From: Balneolaceae bacterium
GTDB taxonomy: Bacteria > Bacteroidota > Rhodothermia > Balneolales > Balneolaceae
Assembly (NCBI GenBank): GCA_020832285.1
Contig: JAFIFB010000051.1
Span: forward strand, 1-37,615
Direction: 5' to 3'
DNA length: 37,615 nucleotides
Made by a program: the position numbers and the translations under genes. The stretch's first letter is position 1, and each line of letters opens with the position of its first letter. Under the pieces are notes generated by a model. That model did not search any database and was not told where the DNA came from. It saw nothing but the letters and a program-made list of their open reading frames with translations. This document shows positions 1 through 9,657 of the stretch, piece by piece.

Positions 1-215
1 TTAATATTTAAATATGAAAAAAGAAAAAATAAATAAACCTCATCCCGCATCCCGCAAATAGTGGGCAGGCATTGGTAATTGAACCTATTAAATCTGTGAT
101 ATATGTAAAGTATTACAAGTAATATATACCGCAATTTCTACAGAAAATGATCACATTTCGGATGTGTGGAGAATCCATACATCCAACATCATGCATTGAG
201 CAATCAGGAGTAAAT
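1..215. other. AT-rich leader region without a gene
   Basis: No coding region is supported here. An in-frame extension of the next gene would open at 147, but it adds a stretch unlike the membrane protein that follows and lacks a ribosome binding site. The stretch probably contains the promoter and 5' leader of the small gene at 216. Confidence 0.5.
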
Positions 216-413
216 ATGAACCAAACATTAGGCGCTATTTTAAGTGTAGCCGGATTGATAGGAATTATATTCTTTGGCTATCAGTACATGCAAGACTCAG
301 AATCTTTTTCATTATTTGGAGCTGACATAGCCGTCAGTACTGGAGACGTTATTCCGATTATTATTTCTGTTATCGTACTTGTGGTAGGTCTGTTTATTTA
401 TCGATCCAAGTAA
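216..413 (+). CDS. Small two-helix membrane protein (65 aa)
   Basis: The predicted 65-aa protein has an N-terminal hydrophobic helix (about residues 4-24), a polar linker of about 20 residues, and a second hydrophobic helix (about 45-62) ending in a positive tail, YRSK. The start at 216 is chosen over the upstream in-frame ATG at 147 because CAGGAG lies just before it and the hydrophobic segment begins at once. The layout (two helices, polar loop, about 60-65 aa) resembles the DUF3185-type small membrane proteins, but that assignment is from topology only. It stands alone, about 200 bp before the M48 protease gene. Function is unknown. Confidence 0.6.
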   Translation: MNQTLGAILSVAGLIGIIFFGYQYMQDSESFSLFGADIAVSTGDVIPIIISVIVLVVGLFIYRSK

Positions 414-618
414 AGCAGTATCAAGCTATCGGTAAGTCATGTGTATATTATCGGGAAGTCCTGTCAGATTATAATGTCAAAAAAAATTATCATCTCATTA
501 AATCTGTAAAAACTGACAGTATTCGAGTAATTCTATGTAAAAAATCTGCAATCCTTTTTTTTAATATTGCTTGAATTAAGAGTATTAACATTTTATCAAA
601 TCACAGGATCAGGAGTGA

Positions 619-2121
619 ATGATGGTGAAGTCAATGAGTAAATACTATATTCTGGCACTTTCTTTGGGCCTGTTGGTATCTGCCTGCAGTGTTCAGCGAA
701 GTGCAATTACCGGAGATAAGAGGGCATATGGCTATAGCTGGGAACAGGAAAAACAGATTGGGGCAGAAGCTGATCAGCAGATTCAGCAGCATTATGGAGT
801 ATATGATAATGATGCACTACAACGGTATGTAAACAATATAGGGCAAGAGATGCTGGCCGTAAGCCACATGAAAAGAGAGGACACACCCGATTTCTATAAG
901 AATACAGACTTTTATTTTCGTCTTTTAGACAGTCCGGTTGTCAATGCATTTGCTTTGCCCGGTGGTTACATATATGTAACCAGAGGATTGTTATCACATC
1001 TTGATAATGAGGCTCAGCTGGCAGTGGTGCTTGGCCACGAAATTGGCCATGTGGCTGCCCGCCATGCATCACAACGGGCATTTATACAACAAGTGAGCCA
1101 AATCGCCCTGATTGGCGGAGCCATTGCAGGGCAACATTTCCTGGGACTGCCGGGAGGGGAACTTCTTGGTATAGGAGGTATGGCAGCACAAATTATGTTT
1201 TTGAGTTATAGCAGAGAAGATGAAAGGGAATCAGATCGCCTGGGAGTAGAATATGCAGCCATGCAGCGTTATAGATCTGCCGAAGGAGCACAATTTTTCG
1301 TATCGCTTGAACGAATGTCGGCCCAATCGGGTCAAAGTATCCCAAACTGGCAATCAACGCATCCCGACCCCGCTGAAAGAGCTACATCCATCCCCGAACT
1401 TGCTGAAGAGTGGAGAGCCAAAGGGTATGAACAGACGATTGTGAATACCGATCAGTACATGGCCATGCTCAATAACATGATCTACGGTGATAATCCCCGG
1501 GAAGGGTTTACACGAGGTGGCACGTTCTATCATCCCGAAATGAAATTCCAATTCTCCTATCCGCAAGGCTGGCAGGTGATCAATCAGAGATCGCTCGTAG
1601 CCGTTGTTAACAGCGATCAAAATGCGGTTTCAATTATGACACTGGACAGCAAGTCGGCTGGTGCAGAGGCTTCGGTTAACGAGTTTTTAAATCAGGATGG
1701 GATTACAACATCCGGTAAGTCAGATGTAACCAGCAGAGGTCTTCGGGCTTTTCAGGCTGAGGCCACCGGGCAGACCGAAGATGGAACCGATCTCAAATTC
1801 TACCTCTATTCTATAGAGTATGATGGAAAGATTTACCGGTTTGTAAATTATACTACTGTTAACAACTATGGAAGCTACGGGCCTCGTTTTAAAGAAATAG
1901 CAAGTGGTTTCAGACAACTGACAGATTCAGGAATATTGAATATTCAGCCCACACGCCTGCAAACTGTTAAAACCACCCGTGCGGGTACATTCCGGTCTTT
2001 TCTTCCCGCTAATCTCGAAAGCCTTACCATTACTGTTTCGGCTGAAGATCTTGCAATTATGAACCAGGTAGGGTTAGATGAGCGTATCGAGAGTGGTACG
2101 TGGTTAAAGATCCCTAGATAG
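619..2121 (+). CDS. M48-family zinc metalloprotease, lipoprotein
   Basis: This 500-aa protein is a probable periplasmic, membrane-anchored zinc endopeptidase of the M48 (HtpX/BepA/Oma1-like) family, which in other bacteria acts in envelope protein quality control. A signal peptide ends in the lipobox SAC with Cys23. The zinc motif HEIGH is at residues 140-144 (catalytic Glu141) and the third ligand is probably Glu204 in ERESD. Beyond about residue 270 come a separate beta-rich domain and a C-terminal module ending GTWLKIPR, which looks LysM-like in spacing; there are no obvious TPRs. Start codons at 619, 622 and 634 are all possible, with CAGGAG just upstream favouring 619 or 622. It is 9 bp ahead of the AI-2E gene, so the two are probably co-transcribed. 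Confidence 0.9.
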   Translation: MMVKSMSKYYILALSLGLLVSACSVQRSAITGDKRAYGYSWEQEKQIGAEADQQIQQHYGVYDNDALQRYVNNIGQEMLAVSHMKREDTPDFYKNTDFYFRLLDSPVVNAFALPGGYIYVTRGLLSHLDNEAQLAVVLGHEIGHVAARHASQRAFIQQVSQIALIGGAIAGQHFLGLPGGELLGIGGMAAQIMFLSYSREDERESDRLGVEYAAMQRYRSAEGAQFFVSLERMSAQSGQSIPNWQSTHPDPAERATSIPELAEEWRAKGYEQTIVNTDQYMAMLNNMIYGDNPREGFTRGGTFYHPEMKFQFSYPQGWQVINQRSLVAVVNSDQNAVSIMTLDSKSAGAEASVNEFLNQDGITTSGKSDVTSRGLRAFQAEATGQTEDGTDLKFYLYSIEYDGKIYRFVNYTTVNNYGSYGPRFKEIASGFRQLTDSGILNIQPTRLQTVKTTRAGTFRSFLPANLESLTITVSAEDLAIMNQVGLDERIESGTWLKIPR

Positions 2122-2130
2122 GGATATGAG

Positions 2131-3279
2131 ATGCGAAACCGAACAGTTACATCATTTGAACCCTATCCTTTCTGGTTAAAGGCAACCCTGATTCTGTTTG
2201 GACTCTGCCTGTTGGTAGTTGTTTTAAGCTTAGGGAAATTTATTGTTATGCCCCTTGCATGTGCCGCCATTATTTCGTTTTTGCTAAACCCGATAGTAGA
2301 ACGACTTGAGATCTGGAACCTGGGGAGAGTCTTTAGCATAATTCTTGTATTACTTTTAATCACAGTGATTTTTTCGGGTTTTTTTACACTGATAGCAGTC
2401 CAGGTTGTAGAGTTTTTTGACAAACTCCCCGAAATCACAGAGCGACTTAAAAGCACCGTTACTGAAGGAATAATTGCCATTGAAAATTATTCAGGTATTT
2501 CTCAGGACAGGCAAAACGAGTACGTGAAAAATGCTTTGGATAATTTATTTGATACAGGTGGTGAGTTTCTAAGCTCTCTGGCAGGCGCCACAACCGGCAC
2601 AGTTACCTTTTTCGTTTTGCTGCCCATCTTCATCTTTTTCATGCTCTATTACAAAAAAATGTATGTAACCTTTTTACAGATAATTTTTGAGAAGAGTCAA
2701 AACTCTGAAATCGACAATGTTCTGCTAAGAGTTCAAAATGTAACCCAAAATTATCTAGTGGGTTTATTCACTGTTCTTGGGATAATGGCCGTCTTAAATT
2801 CAATCGGCCTGCTGATTATTGGCCTTGATTATGCTATTCCTTTCGCAATTTTTGCATCAATGTTGGCAATTATCCCATTTGTGGGAGCAATATTAGGAGC
2901 AGTTCCTGCTGTTCTTTATGCTTTTCTTATCCATGATTCACTTTGGTTGCCGTTACTGGTTATTGCTGTTTTTACTACAGTACAACTTATCGAAAGTAGC
3001 TTTCTCACTCCTAGAATTATTGGATCAAAAGTCTCCATCAATCCATTTGTGGCCATTATCGTACTTCTTGTGGGTGGAAAGATCTGGGGAATAGCAGGCA
3101 TGATCCTGTTTATACCACTCATTGGAATTATGAGGGTCGGGTTTACTCAGGTTCATGGATTGAAACCCTATGGGTACCTGTTAGGTAATATTTTTGAATA
3201 CAAAAAATATGAAGAGATCGACAAAAAAGAACATGATGTGGCCGAAATTACAAATTCAAAGAAAGTGACTGTTCCATAG
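2131..3279 (+). CDS. AI-2E family transporter (TqsA/PerM-like)
   Basis: A 382-aa polytopic membrane protein of the AI-2E/UPF0118 permease family, which includes autoinducer-2 exporters and Na+/H+ antiporters, so the substrate cannot be named. It shows the usual layout: two or three N-terminal helices, an amphipathic soluble stretch (about residues 95-150) with FDKLPEITERLK, then a C-terminal block of helices containing the family-typical IIPFVGAILGAVPAV and LTPRIIGSKVSINP. It follows the M48 gene by 9 bp and probably shares its transcript. A second member of the family is encoded at 13000; the two differ clearly in the soluble loop. Confidence 0.88.
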   Translation: MRNRTVTSFEPYPFWLKATLILFGLCLLVVVLSLGKFIVMPLACAAIISFLLNPIVERLEIWNLGRVFSIILVLLLITVIFSGFFTLIAVQVVEFFDKLPEITERLKSTVTEGIIAIENYSGISQDRQNEYVKNALDNLFDTGGEFLSSLAGATTGTVTFFVLLPIFIFFMLYYKKMYVTFLQIIFEKSQNSEIDNVLLRVQNVTQNYLVGLFTVLGIMAVLNSIGLLIIGLDYAIPFAIFASMLAIIPFVGAILGAVPAVLYAFLIHDSLWLPLLVIAVFTTVQLIESSFLTPRIIGSKVSINPFVAIIVLLVGGKIWGIAGMILFIPLIGIMRVGFTQVHGLKPYGYLLGNIFEYKKYEEIDKKEHDVAEITNSKKVTVP

Positions 3280-3469
3280 AAGTATCCACTACTGATTGAA
3301 CCCGGAGTCCATAGATTTGATGAACAGACAGCAAACCGGGGAGATCACAGAAAATGTGGCTGCTATGTTATGGATAAATTTTACCTGATGAATGATTTAA
3401 TATATTTATAAGTTATTAGTGTAATTACATTTACAATGCATTTTTTTAAAAATCATTGGTAAAAAAGAG

Positions 3470-4354
3470 ATGGAAAAAAGTAAATCGATTAAGTCTCCGA
3501 AAGAGATTGATTTCTCTGGGTGGAAAAAAGTTTTGAAAAAGGTAAAGGAGCGTTCTGTGGAGGATAATTTACCGATCGTATCTGCTGGTGTGGCATTTTA
3601 TGCGTTCCTGGCAATATTTCCCGGTATTATAGTTCTGTTCTCTATATATGGGTTAGCGATAGACGCTCAATCGGCTGAAAGACAAATCACGAGGCTGGCA
3701 GAAGTGATGCCAGAGCAAACCATTTCAATCATCGAGGGTAGAATGGATACTTTAATGGAGACATCAACAAGTGCGCTTGGCTGGGGAACCGCTTTTGGAA
3801 TCATGATTGCTTTCTGGAGTGCAAATAGGGGGATCAAATCTCTGTTTACCGGACTTGATGTTACCTACAGGGTAGAAAACGGCAGAGGTTTTATTAAACA
3901 AAATGCTATGACCCTGGCTTTTACTCTTGGAACCATTCTTGTTATCATCGTGAGTATGGCGTTTATAGTACTATTTCCCGTACTGGTTAATACGATTGGT
4001 TTGCCCGGTACTATTGGCAGCCTTATAGCCTGGTTAAGGTGGCCCTTACTGGCTATAATTGTTATTTCGGCAATTAGTTTAATTTATCAATACGGTCCGG
4101 CACGGGAAACTCCCAGATTTCGATGGGTGGTTTTAGGAGCTACCGTGTCTACATTCGTATGGTTGATAGCCTCCTGGGGATTTTCTGTATATGTAAGCAA
4201 TTTCGGGAATTTTGGTGAAATTTACGGGTCGTTATCGGCGGTAGTGATTATGCTATTCTGGCTCTTTATTACCAGTTTCATCGTTCTTGTGGGTGGAGAA
4301 CTAAACTGCGCGACTGAAGACTATGCAGAAAACAGGCTTGAGCTTTCTGAATAA
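3470..4354 (+). CDS. YihY/virulence factor BrkB family membrane protein
   Basis: A 294-aa inner-membrane protein of the YihY/BrkB (formerly 'RNase BN') family. The diagnostic N-terminal segment AGVAFYAFLAIFPGIIVLFS is present at about residues 40-59, followed by the predicted extracytoplasmic loop with AEVMPEQ and later helices with WLRWPLLA and the conserved YGPARETPRFRWVVLGA stretch. The C-terminal helix ends VGGELNCATEDY, which matches the family's conserved GGELN terminus. Function in the family is poorly defined (proposed roles in transport and envelope integrity). It sits 190 bp after the AI-2E gene, so it probably has its own promoter. Confidence 0.9.
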   Translation: MEKSKSIKSPKEIDFSGWKKVLKKVKERSVEDNLPIVSAGVAFYAFLAIFPGIIVLFSIYGLAIDAQSAERQITRLAEVMPEQTISIIEGRMDTLMETSTSALGWGTAFGIMIAFWSANRGIKSLFTGLDVTYRVENGRGFIKQNAMTLAFTLGTILVIIVSMAFIVLFPVLVNTIGLPGTIGSLIAWLRWPLLAIIVISAISLIYQYGPARETPRFRWVVLGATVSTFVWLIASWGFSVYVSNFGNFGEIYGSLSAVVIMLFWLFITSFIVLVGGELNCATEDYAENRLELSE

Positions 4355-5566
4355 TTATATTCTAATAATGTTTAACTCAAATTCTGGTAAAATATTAAAA
4401 CCGGTTTCTTTTACCTGTTATCGATGATGCGCATGAGCATCAGGTAAACTATCTTTCACACGGAGTGATTTAAATGATGATTGCAGTCAGGTCATTACCC
4501 AGTTTATAAGAATTCATTTATAAAAAAACGGACATTATATAACCAATAGCCATTACTCCACCACCTGAAACAGTAAAAACGGTTATTTCTTCGCTTACTT
4601 ACCGGTTATATTTCTCTGACACTGTTGTTCTTCGAGATCCGTTTTTATTCAACTCCGAAATCCAATTCTCTGCTTTCCTCATTACTGCTCACAAAATAAT
4701 GGTAACTCTCATCACCAGGGTAACAGGTTATTTTAGTGAAATCAGAACCTAATTAGAAAGGTGGATTTGAAAAATGGTAATCCATTGGTGATAAATCCAT
4801 GATTTTAAAGATAAGATGATAAACAGTTTCTATGTTTGTATGATGATTAAATAACATTACATATTTACTAGATCTGCTATAAATCAATGACTGCTATTCA
4901 CACACAATGTTATTACTCACTCCTTCTATAAGAATAAATTTATCTGTTGGGTAAGGTTAGATCAACACCTTCTTACCACCATTCCTGAAGATGTGGTTGT
5001 ACAAGCCATTCTACAAAGTGTGCCAGAGCTGAATATGTTAGAGACTTGAGTTCAACTCTTAGGTTATTCATGAAAATTAGATTTGTGATATAATATGCTC
5101 GAGATTGATTGAGATAATAAACAGCAAAAATTTCTAAACAAACCACTTTAATATCAGCTTTCACCTCTGATCATGCTCAGCTAGTTTGAGACAGAGAATA
5201 AAAGAGAATAATATTGAAGATTCCGGATGAGATTCCATGAGATTTATATAACTATCATTCAAAAATATATAATGGATAAAGTCCCTGAAATAAATATTTT
5301 TCCCAAGTCAAATATGCAATTAGTAACAAGAGAAATAAGTTGCCGGAGATTAAATACTTAAATTGTGTTCACTCTCCTTGTATCAATTAACGCGTTATGC
5401 ATTTAGTAATAAATATGTAGCAATCATTACTACTATATCACCCCTCTTTTTACAATTTATCAACACGTAAAATAACACAAATATTGAAGATGGTATTATT
5501 TAATCAAGAGCAACTGTTATTAAGTACACTTATCTAAAAATAACCTTAAAAAATAAAATCAAGACA
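4355..5566. other. Long gene-poor gap
   Basis: Over 1.2 kb with no convincing gene. It contains the nested inverted repeat at 4410-4448, a weaker imperfect hairpin around 4762-4800 built on GGATTT/AAATCC, and short ORFs of no recognisable family. A 63-codon minus-strand ORF at 4973-5164 has no ribosome binding site and no familiar motif. The region reads as decayed intergenic DNA, with the promoter of the small gene at 5567 presumably near its right edge. Confidence 0.55.
4410..4448. repeat. Nested inverted repeat after the YihY gene
   Basis: TTTACCTG (4410-4417) pairs with CAGGTAAA (4441-4448). Inside, TGATGC (4425-4430) pairs with GCATCA (4436-4441), so the two stems share their boundary base. 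It lies 55 bp after the YihY stop codon and could be a transcription end or an RNA-stabilising hairpin. There is no T-run after it, so a rho-independent terminator is not well supported. Confidence 0.45.
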
Positions 5567-5809
5567 ATGGCAAAAAGCAAAAAGGCAAAAAATAAAAAAG
5601 AAGGAAGAACAGCTAAAGAGATAGAAGATTATACTGCAGAAGTTCCATCAGATGCCTATCTGTGGACTGCATTTGGTGCAATAGGTGTCTCATTAACCCT
5701 TAAACTTTTCCAAAAAGACCACCTGGCCCTGTTTGTGGGTCAATGGGCCGCTCCGATATTAGTGATGGGAGTATATAATAAAATTGTAAAAGTTGAAGGT
5801 TCAGATTAA
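5567..5809 (+). CDS. Small lysine-rich membrane protein (80 aa)
   Basis: An 80-aa protein with a very basic N-terminus (MAKSKKAKNKKEGR) followed by an acidic patch and two hydrophobic segments (about residues 30-45 and 52-70). It ends KIVKVEGSD. I do not recognise a family. The coding look is good: clean ATG and a sensible charge and topology pattern (positive-inside N-terminus). No strong Shine-Dalgarno is visible, only AATCAAGAC just before the start. It stands alone between a long gap and the SGNH hydrolase gene. A role in envelope or stress physiology would be a guess from the many similar small proteins nearby. Confidence 0.6.
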   Translation: MAKSKKAKNKKEGRTAKEIEDYTAEVPSDAYLWTAFGAIGVSLTLKLFQKDHLALFVGQWAAPILVMGVYNKIVKVEGSD

Positions 5810-5921
5810 ATAAAGTAGAGCACCCTTTTATTCCTTTATGATGTGCAAAATTCACATGGAAGTCTCTTAGTGAAGATGCGTGTTTTCATTTTTCATAAAT
5901 AATGGGAAGAGAAACTGGAAA

Positions 5922-6680
5922 ATGCCCAAATTACTTCTTATGTCCTGGTTAATAATTTGCCTTCTTTTTATAAGTTGCAGTCAGATTACAGATGAGCAGA
6001 ATGAGCCACACGTTGAAGAACGCCCTGACCCATCGGGTGAAAAGCTGATCATTATGCCGTTGGGTGACAGCATGACTAACGATTCCCGTCCAAGGGTAAA
6101 ACTGTGGAATTTGCTGACTGATGATGGCCATATTATAAATTATGTTGGCAGTCAATATCAGGTGAGCTCCATCTCTTCTCCTTATCATGAAGGGGTAGGC
6201 GGTATAAAGATACAGGGCATCATGGATAAAGCAGAAGCTCTGATGCAGGTATACAGCCCAGGGTATGTGGCGCTGATGGTGGGCACCAATGATATTGCAT
6301 GGTATTTTGATGAAACCGCTTTGGAAATTGCTAACCGGTGGAAAGATCTGATCGATTTTATTTTTGCCTCATCTGATCCGGGAACGTATATCCTTGCCGC
6401 TACCATTCCGCCCGTTTCATCAAAGAATGTTGGAAATACACGTATGGCAATACAAGACAGGGCTATCATGGTACAACAATATAATGCTGAATTGCGCTCT
6501 TACATTAACGACCGGAAAGCGGATGGCGATCACATCATCCTGGCAGATATGGAGGCCGCTTTAGATCCGGATGATCACCTCTCAGCTGATGGTGTGCATT
6601 TGAATAAAGCGGGATATATCATCATGGGAACGGTATACTACGACGCAATGAATAAAGCCATGGAAGAACAGGCCAGGTAA
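5922..6680 (+). CDS. SGNH/GDSL-family hydrolase, lipoprotein
   Basis: A 252-aa predicted lipoprotein esterase or lipase of the SGNH fold. The start at 5922 (MPKLLLMSW) is preferred over the in-frame ATG at 5880 because GGGAAGAGAAAC precedes it and the signal peptide starts there. The lipobox LFISC gives Cys19. SGNH block I is PLGDSMT with nucleophile Ser50, block III is VGTND, and block V is DGVH with Asp223 and His226. The fold acts on ester or acetyl groups of carbohydrates or lipids; the substrate cannot be read from sequence. The closest feel is to the acetylxylan-esterase/rhamnogalacturonan-acetylesterase-like SGNH proteins, but this is tentative. It is monocistronic as far as visible. 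Confidence 0.87.
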   Translation: MPKLLLMSWLIICLLFISCSQITDEQNEPHVEERPDPSGEKLIIMPLGDSMTNDSRPRVKLWNLLTDDGHIINYVGSQYQVSSISSPYHEGVGGIKIQGIMDKAEALMQVYSPGYVALMVGTNDIAWYFDETALEIANRWKDLIDFIFASSDPGTYILAATIPPVSSKNVGNTRMAIQDRAIMVQQYNAELRSYINDRKADGDHIILADMEAALDPDDHLSADGVHLNKAGYIIMGTVYYDAMNKAMEEQAR

Positions 6681-6795
6681 TACATGTAAATGGCGGTGAA
6701 GCTGTGGAACGCTGATATAAAAGTTTTTAACAATCATTGTAGTAAAAAGCTACATATAAACAATAAACATCAACTAAAATTAAATATTAAATATT

Positions 6796-7161
6796 ATGAA
6801 ATCTAATAATATATCCTCATCCTCACTAACCGGACAAAATGTCTACAATCTAAAAGATGAAAGTATAGGTGACATCAAAGACTTAATGATCGATCCGAAC
6901 AATGCAGAAGTTCTATACGCCGTATTGTCTTTCGGAGGCTTTATGGGCATAGGCAACAAGTTATTTGCCATTCCACTTGAAGCCCTTCAGTTTTCAGGTA
7001 ATGATGACACGATACGACTGGATATTAACAAGGAGAAACTGGAAAATGCGCCCAGCTTTGACAAAGATAACTGGCCAAAATCAGGCGATGATAACAAGTT
7101 TGTTGATTCTGTATACAACCATTATGGAATTAAGAACCAGCGACACTCAATGGCTAATTAA
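6796..7161 (+). CDS. PRC-barrel domain protein (121 aa)
   Basis: A 121-aa soluble protein consisting of one PRC-barrel domain: LTGQNVYNLKDESIGDIKDL begins the barrel, followed by the typical YAVLSFGGFMGIGNKLFAIP strand-turn-strand and ending by about residue 85. The tail is polar. PRC-barrel proteins of this stand-alone type are common in stress-responsive regions of environmental bacteria, but their role is not settled. It is followed by a strong hairpin at 7200-7222, which probably ends its transcript. Confidence 0.85.
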   Translation: MKSNNISSSSLTGQNVYNLKDESIGDIKDLMIDPNNAEVLYAVLSFGGFMGIGNKLFAIPLEALQFSGNDDTIRLDINKEKLENAPSFDKDNWPKSGDDNKFVDSVYNHYGIKNQRHSMAN

Positions 7162-7199
7162 ATAACGTGAGTTCGACTTAAAGTTTTGGAATAGAGTCA

Positions 7200-7222
7200 C
7201 CCCTCCTTTTTGTAAGGAGGGG
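7200..7222 (+). terminator. Hairpin terminator after the PRC-barrel gene
   Basis: CCCCTCCTT (7200-7208) pairs perfectly with AAGGAGGGG (7214-7222) around a 5-nt loop, 39 bp after the PRC-barrel stop. It is followed by ACTTTTCGG, a short T-run. The CCCCTCC core resembles the dispersed AAAAAGGGGAG elements at 22024 and 37337, so it may be a repeat co-opted as a terminator. Confidence 0.6.
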
Positions 7223-7573
7223 ACTTTTCGGCTCAAATTTCAATACTTTTTTTCAAACTCAAATTAAAGACTGTTTTCTAATAAAAGAAGACTTAAATCT
7301 CTTGGTCAGATATTCGGGTTAGCTGCGATATTTATCAGGTTTATGATATTTATCAGCCCTCTTCATTTTTTTATCCAGTTGATAGGTTAAAAGTTGATAT
7401 TCAAAAATATCATGTCGCCCAACCCTTCACATTCGATAATAATTCATCATCCTTATGTCACTTTTGTACTTTTCATATATGTCCATAGCGATAAACTTGA
7501 ATTAAAGTTTTGAAGTTCTTCTACTTGCGAGTTGTTGTAGTGCCATTTCTCTTTTGAATTTTGTATTCACTTA

Positions 7574-7665
7574 GCCCACATTTCTCACCAAGAAATTTGG
7601 TTGTGGGCAATCCCGACGGCGGTCGGGAGAAAATGGTGGCGTAAACAGTCCGACCGCTGTCGGAC
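7574..7665. repeat. Cluster of three palindromic hairpins (decayed REP-like element)
   Basis: Three successive inverted repeats. The first is GCCCACA (7574-7580) with TGTGGGC (7602-7608), with an inner ACCAA/TTGGT stem. The second is TCCCGAC (7611-7617) with GTCGGGA (7622-7628). The third is GTCCGAC (7648-7654) with GTCGGAC (7659-7665). The first shares the string ATTTCTCACCAA and the flanking TAGCCC with the hairpin at 17528-17570, which points to a family of dispersed palindromic elements. The local GC content is visibly higher than in the surrounding DNA. Confidence 0.6.
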
Positions 7666-7681
7666 GTTGAGCAAGCCATTT

Positions 7682-7800
7682 CAGAGACAACACAGCCCAC
7701 GAGCAATTTCACTGCGTGGGAATCGCTACGCTCGGAGCGCAGCATCTGACAGAGTGTTTTTGGCACCATCGCTGAAAATGTAGGCTAAGGCATTAATAAT
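7682..7800 (+). repeat. Dispersed repeat, copy 1 (about 119 bp)
   Basis: This stretch aligns end to end with 37383-37473: both run from GAGACAAC.CAGCCCACG, through CATCTGACAG.GTGTTTTTGGCAC, to CATTAATAAT. Copy 1 carries an extra segment of about 25-30 bp (around 7711-7740) that is itself hairpin-rich (CGCTACGCTCGGAGCG). The same strand and order are kept in both copies. No coding capacity is credible in either. It is a non-coding dispersed element of unknown nature. Confidence 0.75.
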
Positions 7801-8320
7801 CAAATTAATAGATTTTTCCATGATTTTTTCTGTGAGAAATGGGGGTTAGATCTGAATTGCTCAATATCAAAAAAGGATAAGGAGAACATTCCAAAACCTA
7901 ACAGGTAAACTACATCAGATTGTTAGCGAAATAACCCGGTTTGAGGAAACTGTATAGTAAATAAATACGATGGGAAATGGATTACACTGATTAGTTCAAC
8001 AGTTACAGAATTCACATATAGCTCTACTTATAGAGATGAACACTGCTCAGTTCTGGACCATCAAGTTGATCCGGGCAGGCAACATCTTCACATCGCCTTG
8101 TTCACATCACCCCAAATGCTTTCGGGGCTTGATGAATAACCCGGGTTAAACAGATAGATAATATGTAAGAACCAATTGCAATGTTGTAACACAAAAATGG
8201 CGTCGTATACATTAATTTCATGCTAATTAGATACTTAAGCAGTTGAATATCAGAAGTCAGGTCGGGTCGAAATCATGCTGCGATGCTATTTACTCAGGAC
8301 ATAAAAAAAGGTATTCCAAC

Positions 8321-9631
8321 ATGCAATATTCACTTAAAAACGGATTTTTGTGGCTCTCTATTTATGTGTTGCTCGCCCTGATTCCAATGATCATTGCAGT
8401 AGCCGGAGATTTACCCGAATTCCGCACTTTCTGGATTGAGTTTGGTGTTGCACTTGGATTTATGGGCCTCTCTTTATTTGCACTACAGTTTATTTTTTCC
8501 GGCCGAATTCGACGTATTGCCCCAAAATTTGGCACTGACAATCTTATTAATTTTCACCGCCAGATTGGAATTACCGCATTCTTTCTCATCCTTGCACATC
8601 CTGTCACATTAATCATCGCAGAACCCAGTTTCATCGCGTATTTTGATCCACGCATCAATTTTATGCGTGCCATTGCCCTGAGTTTTGTCACCATTGCCAT
8701 CATTTTCATAACAGTGACCAGTATGTGGCGTATGACTTTTAAACTCCAGTATGAGTACTGGAGATTGCTGCACGGCTTTTTGGCCCTGGCCATTGTGTTT
8801 ATAGGAGTTGTACATGCAATGCAGGTTTCTCACTATATGGAACCTCTGTGGAAAAAAATTGGATTGGGAGCTGTAATGTCAGCAGCAATGTACATGGTTA
8901 TTCATACCCGGATGGTTCGGCCCTGGATGAATAAGAAAAAACCCTACACTATAACGAATATAAAAGAAGAGATTGGAGATTGCTTCACAATATCACTAAA
9001 ACCTGATGGCCATCCAAAAATGGACTTTATTCCAGGTCAGTTCGCCTGGATAACAATCGGTTCTACTCCATTTTCGCTTCAGCAAAATCCATTTACATTT
9101 TCTTCCAGTGCCCGCAGCGATGTTTTAAAATTTACAGCAAAAACGGATGGCGATTTTACCTCTACTTGGAAAAATATACCAGACGGGACAAAGGCATGGC
9201 TTGAAGGGCCCTTTGGTTCATTTACACCCGTAAAAGGCCGGCATCTGTTTTTTATCATGGGTGGAATTGGAGTAACCACCGCAATAAGTATGCTGCGTAC
9301 CATGCGTGATGATAAAGATCCGCGCAAGACAATACTTGTATATGCAAATACATCTGTTGAAGAGATTACTTTTCATGACGAAATTGAAAAGTTAAGCTTT
9401 GAAATTGATCTAAAGGTTGTTCATGTACTTAACGAACCTTCTGAGGACTGGGAAGGCGAAGAGGGGTATGTTACTGAAGAACTTCTGGAGAGACTCTTAC
9501 CTGATGACCATAGTAACTATCTGTTTTATATCTGCGGCCCAGCACCTATGATGGATATGGCAGGCATTGCGCTACATGATCTGGGAATCAAATGGAATCA
9601 CATCTATATGGAGCGCTTCCAGATTGTTTAA
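8321..9631 (+). CDS. Ferric-reductase-like transmembrane flavocytochrome (NADPH oxidase/FRE type)
   Basis: A 436-aa membrane oxidoreductase. The N-terminal half has about six helices with two pairs of histidines each 14 residues apart (NFH...LAH and LLH...VVH), as expected for bis-heme ferric-reductase transmembrane domains. The C-terminal half is a ferredoxin-NADP reductase-type unit: a flavin-binding region with NPFTFSSS, pyridine-nucleotide loop MGGIGVT, and the terminal ICGPAPMM motif. It should move electrons from cytosolic NAD(P)H through FAD and heme across the membrane, to ferric iron, oxygen or another acceptor. The start at 8321 (MQYSLKNGF) is chosen over 8243 because AAAGG lies upstream and the helices begin there. 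The gene for a ten-helix protein follows after 26 bp. Confidence 0.88.
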   Translation: MQYSLKNGFLWLSIYVLLALIPMIIAVAGDLPEFRTFWIEFGVALGFMGLSLFALQFIFSGRIRRIAPKFGTDNLINFHRQIGITAFFLILAHPVTLIIAEPSFIAYFDPRINFMRAIALSFVTIAIIFITVTSMWRMTFKLQYEYWRLLHGFLALAIVFIGVVHAMQVSHYMEPLWKKIGLGAVMSAAMYMVIHTRMVRPWMNKKKPYTITNIKEEIGDCFTISLKPDGHPKMDFIPGQFAWITIGSTPFSLQQNPFTFSSSARSDVLKFTAKTDGDFTSTWKNIPDGTKAWLEGPFGSFTPVKGRHLFFIMGGIGVTTAISMLRTMRDDKDPRKTILVYANTSVEEITFHDEIEKLSFEIDLKVVHVLNEPSEDWEGEEGYVTEELLERLLPDDHSNYLFYICGPAPMMDMAGIALHDLGIKWNHIYMERFQIV

Positions 9632-9657
9632 TTTTTAAAATTCAGGAGATTCTGCCA

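Larger units (their letters stand above)
7223..8320. other. Gene-poor gap rich in decayed repeats
   Basis: About 1.1 kb between the PRC-barrel terminator and the flavocytochrome gene. The left third is AT-rich and featureless. The middle (7574-7800) is a mosaic of hairpins and a dispersed repeat described separately. The right part (7800-8320) has no supported gene; the ORF at 8243 that runs into the flavocytochrome has a non-conserved N-terminal extension. A 82-codon minus-strand ORF at 7521-7769 is made almost wholly of repeat DNA and is not believed. Confidence 0.55.

Noticed and set aside
4973-5164. 63-codon minus-strand ORF, and a plus-strand coding-like stretch ending in TGA near 5047
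   Set aside because: No start signal, no recognised motif, and the region is AT-rich gap DNA. A remnant gene is possible but unsupported.
7521-7769. 82-codon minus-strand ORF
   Set aside because: It consists of hairpins and dispersed repeat DNA, with no ribosome binding site or family motif.
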